The notes beneath the pieces were generated by a model. It searched no databases. It saw nothing but the letters and a program-made list of their open reading frames with translations, and had not been told where the DNA came from. From assembly GCA_021229015.1 (NCBI GenBank), contig CM037787.1:38276677-38340676 (forward strand): a stretch of 64,000 nt of DNA, written 5' to 3'. How positions within the stretch are numbered: position 1 is the stretch's first letter; every line of letters begins with the position of its first letter. This DNA comes from Solen grandis. Lineage: Eukaryota > Mollusca > Bivalvia > Adapedonta > Solenidae. Below, one piece after another: positions 45,964-59,300 of the stretch. The translations under genes and the position numbers were made by a program.

Positions 45964-46218
45964 GAACGTCATTGTACATTAAAAAAAAAGATCATTACAA
46001 AAATCATACACTCAGACAAATTTCTACATGTTGTACTTGGTTAATAATTCTGTATTGTAATTGTTTTCCATTGTATTGACTTTGTTTCTGATAAATAAAT
46101 ATAAAGTTCTCTCAACACTAACTAAGCATTTGTGTGTGTTTTTAAGTTGTATACCGCTAACCATTAAGTTTACATGTGGTCTTACAAATAAACTCTTACA
46201 TGTGGTCTTACAAATAAA

Positions 46219-46240
46219 CTCTTCTCTCTCTCTCTCTCTC
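46219..46240. repeat. (CT)n microsatellite
   Basis: Short CT run next to the SINE target site. Confidence 0.9.
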
Positions 46241-46272
46241 AATTTTAAGATTCATTCTCAGTTGTCAAATAA

Positions 46273-46473
46273 GGGCACCGTAGCCGAGAGAGTAAAGTCG
46301 CTGACTTTAACACTCACTCAGCCCCTTCCAGGAAGACTTCCAGCTGGCTTGGGTAGGTCGTTGGTTCTACCCGGATGCCTCCGTGCTTTCGGGGTCTTCC
46401 TCCACCTGTAATTAGCTTGACGTCGCTATATGAATGAAATACTGTCGAAGCGACGGTAAACTCAAATAGTCAG
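46273..46473 (+). mobile_element. tRNA-derived SINE lacking B box, 15-bp target duplication
   Basis: Head 'gggcaccgtagccgagagag', then 'aagtcgctgactttaacact'. The B-box region is deleted between 'tcagcccctt' and 'ccaggaagact'. Body and tail are as in 44180-44432. TCAGTTGTCAAATAA flanks it exactly at 46258-46272 and 46474-46488. Confidence 0.92.
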
Positions 46474-46488
46474 TCAGTTGTCAAATAA

Positions 46489-49400
46489 TAACAGTTCATG
46501 TCACGGTGGCTAGATTGGACAGGGATCGAAGTGCGTTCTTCGTCTCCGTCCCGGGTACCAGAGTAATTTATTTCTGATTTAACGTCAGTACTGACATTGT
46601 TTTAACGATGTTTATTAAAAGGCTTCCTTCAAATAAGCCTAAACTTTGCTTGTATTAGCATCAGAACGTTTAATCATACATTGGCTTTAAGCATATATTT
46701 ATTTTATTTAGCCTTACATAAGCTATTTTCCCTCCTGTCATGCTGTATTGGTAAAATATTCTGCAGGCTGCCGTCACGGCACTCGAAATGATATAATGAT
46801 TTTTAATTTTTATGTTTGGGAAAACCTTTTATCTAGCAGAATATACCAAAAAGCAGCGTACCTTATGTGAGTGAGATTATAGTGATCAACCAACTTTCGC
46901 CAACCAGTAACCACAATGCTATCCTGAAACGATACCTCACACTAAGTCTAAGTAATACTTAAGATAAGCCCTCCCCATTTCAGATCGAAAGAAAATATAA
47001 GATGAAGAATAAATTGATGTCTCTCTGAATGAAACATGTTTTATAGGCGCCTATGCAATGACGCATCATCATCTTTATCATCATATTTTCTCTCTCTCTC
47101 TATCTCTCTCTCTGGTGCCGAGGGGACAATAATGATGATTAAAAAAAGACATTCAATGAACAAACTGTTTGATTAATAACTTTAGTATTTTGCTACAGCT
47201 GGATTGCTGGCCGAGTTCATTCGAAATCTGGTGAAAACTACCCTTTCATTTACATAGCCGATTATAAATATTAACCAAATATTAGTCGACGGATTTCGAG
47301 AGTTTCGTGACATCGAGTCATCTCTCCTAGCCCAGCATTTTTTGTTTTAGTAGTAGTTGGAGTGATAAACACACTAATTGTATTCTTCAAGCAGGTTTTA
47401 TGTTTAAATCAGAAATATGAACGTATCGATGAACGCACGAGAAATGATATTCTGAATCACATGGATGCCATGATAGCTCCAGACATACTGCATCAGTGTT
47501 TCTCTTGTGATGGGAAACATTTTAGGTTTATACGGAAAATAGTTCAGTTTTATTTTTTTAAACAGGTTGAATTGGGTACACGTACAGTATCGTTATTTCA
47601 AGATGATGACAAATGTTTAAATGCGCTCCTATGCCAAATAAATGCCCCCCCCCCCCCCGAGATTCACCAAGCACCTTAATTTGACTACCAGTAAAAGTAA
47701 ACTGTCAGAAAACTAACATTTACTTTACAGACATATAAACAATCTTCTCTCAATATTATAAATTTTCAGTCTTGTGACAAAGAAACTTATTTTAACTTTT
47801 TTTGATCGTTGGACCAAAGACCTATTAACCTAACAGAGATCCGCAACTCTGATATAGGTAAAGAGCAAGTTTGTTTGTTTGTTTTTTTTTTTGTCCTGAG
47901 AAAAGCCGTTATTTCGAACCGTTTCATATTTCTTTTGAATAAGTATTTGGTTGGACCAGTACTTATTGCCTTAAAGAACATATAGATCGAACATCATATT
48001 TTTAGCCTAATGCACTACAGCTTAACCAAAATATAAGTGTTTATCCATATAAGTTCCCATTGTTAAATATGCAATTATATCTATGTAGTTCAACCAAAAT
48101 GATTTATTTCGAAGCAGTTGACGATGAAATACAACCCGTGAGATACTAAGTGAGAACCCCATGGACCCACCGCACGGTTTTAATTAACTTCAGCCATAAA
48201 TTATTTTATTAATAGCTTACATAAATAGAACATTGTCTCTATTTCAGTCAATTAGATCTAGTAATTTTATCAAATGGGATTTAACTTTGCATATCAAATT
48301 CAAATGTTGTTTGAGTTTAACATGTCCCTGTCTGTCTTAGACGTTAGTGCTGACTTATCATCATCAAATTAGCCCATCCTAACCGCTCAGAATATTTTTG
48401 GATTTTTTCCTCGGGCCCGGGTCCTTCATGTATAAATAGCTGGACAACAACAACAAAAAAACAAAACAAAACAAAAAACGACACATATATCAAGCACATT
48501 TCCATACGTTCTTCACACCTCCGAGAGCGATCATGTGTGGAGTAATAATTTACAAAATCTGTCAATTTAACAGTGACCACTTTTTTTAGTTTTATATGCA
48601 TATATATGAAGGTAATAATTATGAGATATTTTTTTCCATAAATTCATATATACATAAAAATGATAAAAAGATGATAAAATGATAAATAATACCCCCACCC
48701 CCGAATATTTCAGGTTTTATCTTAGATTTCAGAGTGATAAGCCTTAGTATAGAATACAGACTTAGGAGACTGATGAAGAAGATGGAATACATTAGTATAC
48801 AACGCGAAATGTTCTGTTCCTATACAACGCGCCTTTCGTAAAGGCAAGTATCTGGGGCAATTTTGTTTCCTTAGATTCAGCGTCACAAATAAACAATCAA
48901 CCGACATTCACTGCTGTAAATATTTTCAATCGCATATTTCAGCTACATATATGGACAATTCAAACGTTAGTTTGATTATTACTCAAACTATTGATATCTC
49001 TATTACCTCAAAATTGGGGCCAATATTTTCAGTCTAAGATGTACGTACAGTTCAAAAGCATTCCGCGTGAAGCTTTTGATAATTGTCAATTTTAATAGCC
49101 ATGATTTGGGGGAATAATCTGTTAAACAAACGATGGATGGAGAAATTGAGGAGATAACCTGACAGGCTTAATGTGTACTAAAGGTAATTATTGAATGATA
49201 GAGGGCAACAGCCATTACCACGAGCGCCATCTAGTGGTCACGGCAGTAATTGTTGTCTGAATTTTGTACTGTTCAAGAAACGCAGTTCTTATAGCTTGAG
49301 TGCAATTAAGAGATAAAGGAATTAAAATTTGAATCACCAAAAAAACACAAAAACTAAAGGATTTATGAACGTAGCAGAGTGTTGCAGACTGTCATCAAGA

Positions 49401-50690
49401 TAAATAAGGTATTCAATTTTTTTTATTAAGTATTTGTTTATTTCAATAATTCCTTTTGTAATAAGCTTTGAGATGCTGTATAGGCACATGAGTTAATTAC
49501 TCTATAGGTGTTTATCACTCATTAGATATTGATTGTATAAATATATGAAATTGTAAACTCTATCTCGATTACAATATTTAATATTTTCATAACTTTCAAG
49601 TTTTAAATACATATGTTTAGAGTTTTTGTTATTCAAGAAATCAATAAACAACAGAGTTATATTTTTCTTTTTTTTTTAAAGATATACAACACCATATTTT
49701 TGAGGATATAAAATATAATTTTAAGAATTAAAAATAAAGGAAATATCGGTAGGATACATATAGACGGGAAAGAGAGAAAAAAGAAAGCTTGCATTAAAAA
49801 GAAACTTCAAAGAGAGAGCAACAATTACGTTTTCGGGTATTTATATTTTAGGCTTTCTTCGACCTAATCGAAAATTTGATAATAACAAATGATAAAATTA
49901 CTTAATGCTGGCGCATCTTTCAATCGCATTTTTTTTTCTTTCGTCTTCGTTTAGATCATTTATTCGATTTGACATGATTTTATCGACTCTTGGTATTATT
50001 CGAATTCGGCCTAGTAAACGTGGAGCTACTCTAAAATGGGCATGCATGAAAATATCATATGCCATCTCCTATCGTGTGTATGTCATACATACATGCTTGT
50101 TACATATGCTTTCAAATTTATAATCAGATAATAGAAGAAACAAGAAAAGGAAGGAAAAAGTTTGAAAATTGATAGGAAAAATACCTACAATATTCATAAA
50201 GAAATTGCTTGTCAGACAACCTGTATTTTTCATATATTTCTTCTCATAACAACGGTTAACATCAAACCATGAACACTTTTTGTCTATTTAATACCAGATA
50301 TTGAATATAGAACAAGTGAAAATAACCCACCGTTTTCCTAATTCTTTAATGTTCACCTTTGTGTCTATTCATCCCCAAAAAAAAAAAAAAAATCCAGTGT
50401 AAGTTTTAAAGAGTTTAATAATATATTTTTATGATAAGATATACTTCTATTACTTGTATACAGATGAACACAATCCTGACTCCATTCTTAACCCTTAACC
50501 AACCCTTATTGCTGTACCTTTGATACGCTATAAAGTTGTTTAAAAAGAAAGAACAAAAGCATTACCTTTTTTATTATAGGTGTCGTATCCTTCAAATTTT
50601 GAAAAAAATAGTCGATTCCATTACCCTTCCACTGCCCTAACATGGGTAACTACTACTTCCCACCATCTTTCACTTTTTATGGCATTTAAT
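46489..50690. other. Gene desert
   Basis: AT-rich with short (CT), poly-T and C runs. One open frame at 47362-47679 is not recognisable and contains a C run. A SINE-tail-like word (complement of GTTAAACTCAAACA) is near 48310. Confidence 0.4.
49224..49240 (+). promoter_or_regulatory. CTCF-like motif
   Basis: 'gcgccatctagtggtca' matches the core of the conserved bilaterian CTCF motif (CGCCMYCTAGTGG). Single-site match by eye; occupancy unknown. Confidence 0.3.
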
Positions 50691-50882
50691 GTAATCCATC
50701 CATTATTAAATCCTTACCATGGTCCTTCAAATGCTTAAAAGTGCTTCAGTGCAGATGCAAGCATCCATTGACTTGGAGTTACAGGTTCTTTTGTCCTAGT
50801 ACTCTAAAAGCTCGTGTTTACCTTAAAATTCCCACTATCACTTGATGGATTATGGTCACACTTTAATGATGGATGGATTACC
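50691..50882 (-). mobile_element. MITE with GTAATCCATCCAT ends, second copy
   Basis: Ends 'gtaatccatccattattaaa' and 'ctttaatgatggatggatta'. The interior is the reverse complement of 9686-9868. Confidence 0.65.
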
Positions 50883-50984
50883 TTAAGAGACATACATGTA
50901 CATGTATATATCTATAGTGATAGTATATTCTTTATTAATCCTAAATGTAATATGTATAATACATGTGTACATGCAAATAGGCCA

Positions 50985-51298
50985 TCCATTAAACCTGACC
51001 GGTTGTCGGGCGGCCGTCCGCCCGACTTCTGGAGGCTTTGGGTTCGATCCTCGGCCACAACACACAAAATTCATTCATCTTGTTCTGGTACATCTCTCTT
51101 GCTTGAAGCTTAGTTTGTAAAGGTAGTTATAGGACTTGTTTGCCCGGCGCCAGGGCGTGGTATCATGTTACATTATCGGCAACCTAATATCGCCTTGATG
51201 TAGTACACGTTTTACCCGTATATTTATCTCACATAGACTCCAGTCCCAAGATGACTCAAACTACTGTCAATGGGATGCCAAACCCAAACAAACAAATA
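50985..51298 (+). mobile_element. SINE, second family
   Basis: B-box-like 'gggttcgatcctcgg' near 51040, a GC-rich dyad 'gtcgggcggccgtccgcccg', and the tail 'gtcccaagatgactcaaact' followed by 'gatgccaaacccaaacaaac'. Confidence 0.6.
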
Positions 51299-51934
51299 AT
51301 CATATTACTTATGAATTTTTATCAATAACTGAAGTTCAAGGAGCAGTACAAAGAGGCTAATTTTACTGAAAACAGAGTGCCGGCAAACATACGGGAGTGG
51401 CTCATTGTTTGTGACAGCTGCGGCACAGTATTAACATTGCGGCGAAGTTTTTCTGTCACGGTAGGGGTGTTTTATTCCAAGTTGTTAAGGATGTTTCATT
51501 CGAAGTTGTTAGTTATTTTTATTCAAATTTGTTAAGGATGTTTCATTCAAATTTGTTGGGGTGTTTCATTTCAAATTGTTAAGGATGTTTCATTCAAATT
51601 TGTTAGAGGTGTTTTATTCGAAGTTGTTAAAGGTGTTTCATTCGAAGGTGTCCACTGACATGACGTCATCAGTACTGGGGTCATTCTGTCGTTAACATTA
51701 GAGTATAGGTAGTTTTCCTAGTATAAATCACGTCTAAGCATTGAAAAGGCAAGAGAATGTCGGAACTGTCGCAAAAACCGTTTCATTAAACAATGATTTT
51801 TTTTTCACTTTACAGAATGTATATAAAAACAAATACGATATGACTGGAAATGTTTGATCTTCATTAACAACATGTAGAATGTTTGATCAAAGTAGCAGTG
51901 TGGTGTGTATATATGTGTATATCTAGTCATTATG
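51299..51934. other. Intergenic with short diverged repeats
   Basis: 'gttaaggatgtttcattcaa' and variants recur about eight times at 51470-51655. Otherwise nothing recognised. Confidence 0.55.
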
Positions 51935-52740
51935 CATGCACTATATTGTAGCATTATGCATGTACTGTATTGTAACATTATGCATGCACTATATTGTAGC
52001 ATTATGCATGTACTGTATTGTAACATTATGCATGCACTATATTGTAGCATTATGCATGTACTGTATTGTAACAATATGCATGTACTATATTGTAGCATTA
52101 TGCATGTACTGTATTGTAACATTATGCATGCACTATATTGTAGCATTATGCATGTACTGTATTGTAACATTATGCATGTACTATATTGTAGCATTATGCA
52201 TGTACTGTATTGTAGCATTATGCATGCACTATATTGTAGCATTATGCATGTACTGTATTGTAACATTATGCATGTACTATATTGTAGCATTATGCATGTA
52301 CTGTATTGTAACATTATGCATGTACTATATTGTAGCATTATGCATGTACTGTATTGTAACATTATGCATGCACTATATTGTAGCATGTACTATATTGTAA
52401 CATTATGCATGCACTATATTGTAGCATTATGCATGCACTATATTGTAGCATTATGCATGTACTATATTGTAGCATTATGCATGCACTATATTGTAGCATT
52501 ATGCATGCACTATATTGTAGCATTATGCATGTATTGTTTTGTAGCATTATGCATGTACTATATTGTAGCATTATGCATGCACTATATTGTAGCATTATGC
52601 ATGTATTGTTTTGTAGCATTATGCATGTACTATATTGTAGCATTATGCATGTATATTGTAGCATTATGCATGTACTATGTTATAGCATTATGCATTTACG
52701 ATATTGTAGCATTATGCATGTAATATATTGTAGCATTATG
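51935..52740. repeat. 24-bp satellite array, about 33 units
   Basis: Unit: 'gcattatgcatg' plus 'cactatattgta'. Through much of 51935-52380 two variants alternate (cactatattgtagc / tactgtattgtaac), giving a 48-bp higher-order unit; after 52380 mainly single-type units. Because 24 is divisible by 3 the array stays open in several frames on both strands (up to 272 codons of an octapeptide), which is not evidence of a gene. Confidence 0.95.
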
Positions 52741-52921
52741 GAACCGCTAATTCACGAAAGTATTGCAAAGTCACAAAGAATCTTTCGCCATATAAGCTAT
52801 GCAGATGCATAAATATCAAATAATGTAGGAAAAGATATGAAAAACCTTTTAGGTATATACCCCTGTTGTAACAGTTATCTTACGGTTTCCACTGAGGATG
52901 CTTTATTCATTTTGACATCTC

Positions 52922-52923
<2 letters not shown>

Positions 52924-52962
<39 letters not shown>
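52924..52962. repeat. (TG)n microsatellite
   Basis: About 19 TG units. Confidence 0.95.
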
Positions 52963-52963
<1 letters not shown>

Positions 52964-55439
52964 CATTACTTGGTAACTATGTATAATTGTCTCCGCCTCT
53001 CTCCTGAACCAGTGTGATAAAACTGGCCGCTACATGACTTCTCTCAAGATAAACCATCTATGTACTAAACAAAAACAACTCGAGATATAGTGCTTTTCTT
53101 CACCTGGAGAAGGAGACTATAAAAGTACGAAAACACTGGGTCCGTAAGTCTTAGCTTATTCAAATTTATTTCTTCGTTAAGTCAGGAATACAAACAAAAC
53201 TGACAGCTTGAACGTTTATTCTGAAGCGTGAATATATGTAAACATCACAGACATTAAACGTAAAATAAGCTAAATAAAATAAGAGTTTAAATAAGAATTA
53301 AATTTATTTTTAATAAAAAATATTTGGAAATAATTGGAAACATAATTGGATTAACCAGAATTGGTTAACCGATGTTCGGTTTAGCGAGTTTAAAATATAT
53401 GGTTAATTTTTTTTTTTTAAAAAAAAAATTTTTTTTAATTTAAAATTATTTTTGAACATTATGTGATATAGTGATATATGCATTTGCAAAATAATAATAA
53501 TAGTAATAATAAAAATAAATAAATCAAAATGATAGTTAGTAATATATCAATATATCATTTAGTGCTGATATATTTGTTATGAAAATTCTCGCAAATACAG
53601 TGTCTGCTAGTGTTGACATAAACTATCAAACTGCCGAGCACTATGAGATAACATTGATGATTAATGTAACGCAAGACTTTGCATTCTTGGTAGTTGCAAT
53701 CACATCCACCTTTAGGATGGTAACATAGTCATCTATACTGGGTTAAAACAATAAATATACGTACCCCGTCATACAGATACAGCCGGGCATCATGGGAAGT
53801 TTTGAGACATATACTGTTTCCGGTGGGCAATGTGATTGTACTTTTGTGATTTTCAGAATTTCAATCCTTTTTTACAGGAAATATGCAGTGACTTTATTGT
53901 TATTATTTCTTTTCACTGGATGGAATTGTGTGTATGTTTCTTTGCCGTGTGAGTATTTAAGAGACAAAAAATGAAGTTTTGACTCGGTACTTCATTTCCG
54001 ACGGCTAAATCCGTTGAAACTCTTAAGATTTTCCTTCTGAAATTATAAGTTGCTTTTTTAGATATAAATCTATATCAAGTAATCAGTTCACAAAAGTTAC
54101 AGCACTTCGTAGATTATGTATGGACATACATAAACACGATGTAAATCAGTGTTACAAAAGTAAGAATTAAATAAATAAACAGGCAAAAGCTAGAAACGGA
54201 ACATGCTAAAACCACTACCTCTACTAAAACTACTACTAATTCTTAAAAAAAGTTATAACAATGATTTTGGTAATAACGATTATGATAATGATAATGATAG
54301 TAGTAACATCAGTTTAAATTAAGTACTGTAAAACTTGTATTAATCGGCCAATACTGAATAACGGTCAACCTGTCAACAAAGACCAGTGACAGGATTACAA
54401 GCACTAAATTTATAGAGAATTAAATCTCTGAATACATCTACCTGTAGATAAAGACCGTTTTGTAATTTCCATTGACTGATCTTTGCACTTATCTCCCACA
54501 TTAAATATAAGTAATTGTATATTAATATTATCATAATCAATATCATAATTATTTTATTGAAAACAGACCGCCATAAAATTATATTTTGTTAGTTCATTAC
54601 ATGTTATTTACTATATAAAGTTTGGAAATAAACGTTTGAATTGAATTGTTCATAGGTTTCACTATTTGCATTTCTTTAATAAAAATAGAGCATGCATCCT
54701 TATTGGAAAACAGTGCCGTTATGGTGCAAATCTTATTTTGTGCAAGGACTTATTAAACGGAGATAGGAAACCTCTGTAAAAGCCAGAGGAAAAATGTTTA
54801 GGAACACGGTAGATCATTAAATAAAAGATATTTGAAAACGTGACCCTAGGAGAATTGGACACTTTGTTACGTTCTTTTGTGAGCAAATCTTTGTGAATAG
54901 GTCTTTGCTTTGTGTTACTGTCATTTGGCAAATCAAAATGATTCTAAAGACACCTAGATATTCTAAAATATGTTTAAATCAGAATTTTAATATCTTGCAA
55001 GTTCAAGGTCGCGTCCCTTCCCAAACCTGCCCTCATTATGGGGTGCATCAACACGTTATCGGGGTTTCTCTCCCCCCTCGTTTTCAGCTGCTACATACCC
55101 ACGACCCCTGCAATATACCTGTCCTGTTCATGTCCATCTATCAACCCCCGTGTTTACAGATTAACAAATTAGATGTCCTTAATGACAGTTAACTGTTTGT
55201 TCTCATGAAAATCGTGCAAGGTCAAACTGAGGTAAGGTGATAACAGCTGTTTATTGCATAAGATGTCCTCATATTTTGTTCGCACTATTGTGAATCGTAT
55301 TTGACGTAATTTATTTCCAAAGAAATTAATATACAGTACAAAAAGTATTATTTTTTTCCTAATCAAATATGTTTTGATATATGCTTAAGGAATCGAATGT
55401 AAAAGGTAAAGTGTTTATTATAGTGTCACCCCTATTGAA
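52963..55439. other. Intergenic, no gene recognised
   Basis: AT-rich. Contains an A/T dyad at 53408-53445. 'gtactgtaaaacttgtatta' at 54323 resembles one end of the CAGTAAAAC MITEs. Confidence 0.4.
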
Positions 55440-55662
55440 AGGGCCAGCCAGTTTTTTACATATGAGACACCTTTTTGCTTTCACAATTACCTCCCCGGTT
55501 TCCTCCTATATGCCAGGCCCCAGGCAGGAAGACATCAAGTAACCATTATTTAGATAGCTGGCGGTTCACCAACCGGCATATCAGAACATTCCCCTGCTGG
55601 GGATCGAACCTTACACTCCAGCTCCAGAAGCGGATGCCTTAACCGCTTGGCCACGGGATATA
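55440..55662 (-). mobile_element. tRNA-derived SINE, third type
   Basis: The minus strand from 55660 reads CCCGTGGCCAAGCGGTTAAG (A box), CATCCGCTTCTGGAG, then AAGGTTCGATCCCCAGCAGG (B box): a good tRNA-Ser/Leu-like head followed by an unrelated body. Its right part is in a repeat context, so it is not called a functional tRNA. Confidence 0.7.
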
Positions 55663-56302
55663 TTTGTTATTAAGTATATCCTGATCTGCAGGTTTTTTTA
55701 AGGACAAAAGCAATGTTGTGGATTGCATTTCATCATATTTTTGAAATATTTTCCTAGGTTCATTTATTTCGAAAATATGAAATATATTTTCTTAATAGTG
55801 AACAATTAAGAAATATAGGGTTAGGCTTATATTGGTAATTAGAAAATACGACAATATATTTTGTTGTTGGCTTTTATTTACTACATAATAAGATAATATT
55901 TCTTAATTATGAAATAATGGAATAAATGATGCGCTTATTGAGAAAAAAAGGGGGCTCCCAGATATCACGCCATTTCTTATTTGAATAGATAAAAACAAAT
56001 GATAGAGACACGCTCATACATTGTCAATAGTGTACGCCATATTTTGATTCTTTTTGAAAACAAATAATTGAATGAAGTCCTTCTGTTTGCTATAATTCTA
56101 TTTTTTTTTTACCTCTCTTTCGTTTATCTTTTTGATAAAGAAATTTCCAGACAAACTTCTGTTCGTTTTAACTCTTTTTTTTTTCCAGACAACAAAGCAA
56201 ATGCATCGGACGGTCACTTGTAAATGCATTTGTACTGTTTGAAATATATTTTTGTATATACATGTATCTATTTCAATTTCACAGAACTACAAACGATGAT
56301 AA

Positions 56303-59300
56303 ATGATGATTGAAGGACGCTTTCAAAGGAGAGGACTCTCACTGGTTGGTGTTTTATTTCTGACCGCCATTGTGACGTCTTCGACCGGAAAGATTCCGCT
56401 CGAGGTGGTTTGGCTGGTTCCCTTAAAGTCGCATCCTACTCACAGTTTTGAGTATAACGCTTCGACGTCTGTTGGGGCACTGGCTCTCGGCTTGCAGCAT
56501 ATTTATTATTCCAACATTCTGCCAGACCATACCATCAAGTAAGTTCACATAGAAACTTTTTGTCTAGATGCCACTGCATGCAAAGTTTTATGAAACAATC
56601 TAAAACGTTCATATAAAATCCATATGTAAATTGCACTTTTATAACAAGGTATTTAAGAGGTTTTTAAATTCAAATATGATAATACATGTACTTAATGATA
56701 TTGTTTGATAAAAAGAGTATTTATATACATTGTATAATTTCAGTACTATAATATATAAAATATATTATTCACCTTATGTTGAACAATATTTTAAGTACTC
56801 ATTATACACTTACATAGACACATTCATTAATAAACGGGACCCTACTCGATCAACAGGTAAGGTTTATGCCCAACTGTCCCACTTTTTGATATTTTGTTTC
56901 CCAACTGTCCCACTCAAGATTTTTAGCACCTTGCTGGGTGTGTTTTGATAAGGGATTATAATCTATTTCAAACTACAACACATTAAAATGAATTGAAGTT
57001 GTATTATCTGATTTTGTTTCTGATTTTTTTTTTGATTTTGTATTTTAAGAGGTAAAATTTCATGTTTTAGTTATATTGTATTATTTCTTTCTAAAATGTG
57101 TTTATTAAGGTCCATTAATTAGGGTTACTAAATTAATTGTAATTTATAGTGTAAACATGCATTCCTTTGATCTCTGGCTTTAAAGCTTATGTGAATTGAT
57201 AAAGATAAAAAATAATTTGAACTTATTAAGATAATTATCACCTCTGCTACTTTTTTCTTTAAATTGTGTTAACTGATTGGTCCAACTAAAGTCCATTTAT
57301 CCTGTATATATTGCTAAGTGATTGGATTAAGAAATACAAACAAGTCCTTTGATCTAGCAGTTTACTACTTAAGGTAAACAATTTGATTTGAAGTAATTAA
57401 CATTTTTGGTTATCAATTTATTGTGACTTTCAAACTGTGATATCTCATTAATGAACTGAACTGTATCAGATACAATATATTTACATTCTGATGCACAAGT
57501 GAGTGTGCAGTTTGTCAAGAACCAACGTGGTGGTGATAGTCTGGTTTACAATGGATTCAGATACCAGGTCAAAAACCGAAAACCAACAAGGGTGTACTGG
57601 GTCTGTCATGTCCGAACCTGTTCTGCTAAAATCACAACAGCTGACAACATTCCAGTTTCTGTGACCAATACCCATAATCATGCAGCCGAACACATGGAAC
57701 TGAAGCGCCATGAAATAAATCAACTCATGCGAAAGAGGGCACGCGAAGAAACCACGCCGATTCCGTCAATATATGAAGAAGTCATATCCAGTCTGAGAGA
57801 CAGAGAATGGGACGAAGATGCAGAACAAGTCTGCAAAGGATTACCAACCTTCCCCTCCACCAAGTCATCTCTATACAGGGAAAGAGGTGCATTGAGACCG
57901 GGGATACCAAAGTCCAGGAGTGACATAGATTTGGATGGAAAATGGACTGAAACGCACACTGGTGAGCAGTTCCTACTGGTTGATGAGGCAGAGAATGACA
58001 ACAGGATGCTGATTTTTGCTACAAGAACAAATCTCCAGCATCTGGCACAGAACCCAACCATATATGGAGACGGAACATTTTATGTGTGCCCAGACATATT
58101 CAGCCAGGTCTACACACTCCATGGATATATTGATGGACACATGTATCCGTTAGTGTTTGCCCTTCTGCCTGGAAAAAGTGAAAGGATTTACTGCAGACTT
58201 TTTCAACATCTTCAACAGAAATGCAGGGAAATAGGAATGGAACTGGGACCAGACACACTCCTGATAGACTTTGAGGCAGCAACCAAGCAGGCAGCTCGCA
58301 GAGTGTTTCCAAATGTGAATGTGAAAGGGTGTTTTTTTCATTACACACAGTGTGTTTGGCGGAAGATACAGAAGCTTGGCTTAGTTGGACTGTATTCTGA
58401 GAATGAGGACTTTAAGAAACTAGGAAGAAGAGCTGCAGTTCTGCCTCTAGTCCCCATACAACATGTTGAAGATGTGTGGTTTGTCGCACTGACGGATGCT
58501 GAAAATGCAGAGATTCCAGTGGATGTTTCAAGGTTCACAGACTATGTCACTGAACATTGGGTTGAGGGAGACAAGGACAACTGGAACCATTTCGAGACAG
58601 AAGGACCAAGAACAACAAACAACTTGGAAGGCTGGCACAACAAACTAAAGAAAAGTATGAGACAGTCACATCCGAACATTTACAAGTTCTTGGAAACAAT
58701 ACAAAGGATTGAAGCTGCCAATGCTATCAAAATTCTTCAGCACAGTGCCGGAGGAGTGAGAGAAAAGAAGAGGAGGAAATACCGACAACTTGAACAGAGA
58801 CTGTCTGCCCTGAAACACAAGTACATGGCTGAAGAAATCACTGTGATGGAGTATGCCGATTGTGCATCGCATTTGATTCGGTTTGACGAGTAACTCTGTA
58901 TAGAACAGATCAGTAGGGTGGAATGTCACAGTTGTTTAAATGAAATGCTTGTTTTCAAATTAAAACAAAATACAATAAATTGTACCACATCCGAATATAG
59001 CCCTGTCTTTATTTGATTTGTTCATGACACATGAAATAAAAATAATAAATATATGAAAACATAAAGAGTTTGTTTTCTTCATTTCAGAGAGAGAGAGAGA
59101 GAGAATACTGACAACATCCTAAAACATAATAAGTATTATAAATACTTATTATAAATAATTTTGCTAATAGCATATATAACTTATTATAAATACTAATGCA
59201 ATATATTACTAACCATAAATACTATTGCAAATTGCTCTTAATAATATAAGACAATAAGACAAATAATTGCACTGAAATATTCCATCCATTTAGGTAAAGA

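Noticed and set aside
47362..47679. 105-codon frame as a possible gene
   Set aside because: No recognisable motif, contains a C run, no clear splice partners or conserved neighbours.
51935..52740. Regular repeats that might suggest a CRISPR array
   Set aside because: Units are contiguous with no unique spacers, and this is animal nuclear DNA.
51905..52812. Long open frames (up to 272 codons) on both strands encoding an octapeptide repeat
   Set aside because: They are forced by the 24-bp satellite, whose period is a multiple of three and lacks stops in several frames.
57720..58929. Antisense frames across the transposase ORF
   Set aside because: No family resemblance; they mirror the coding bias of the sense ORF.
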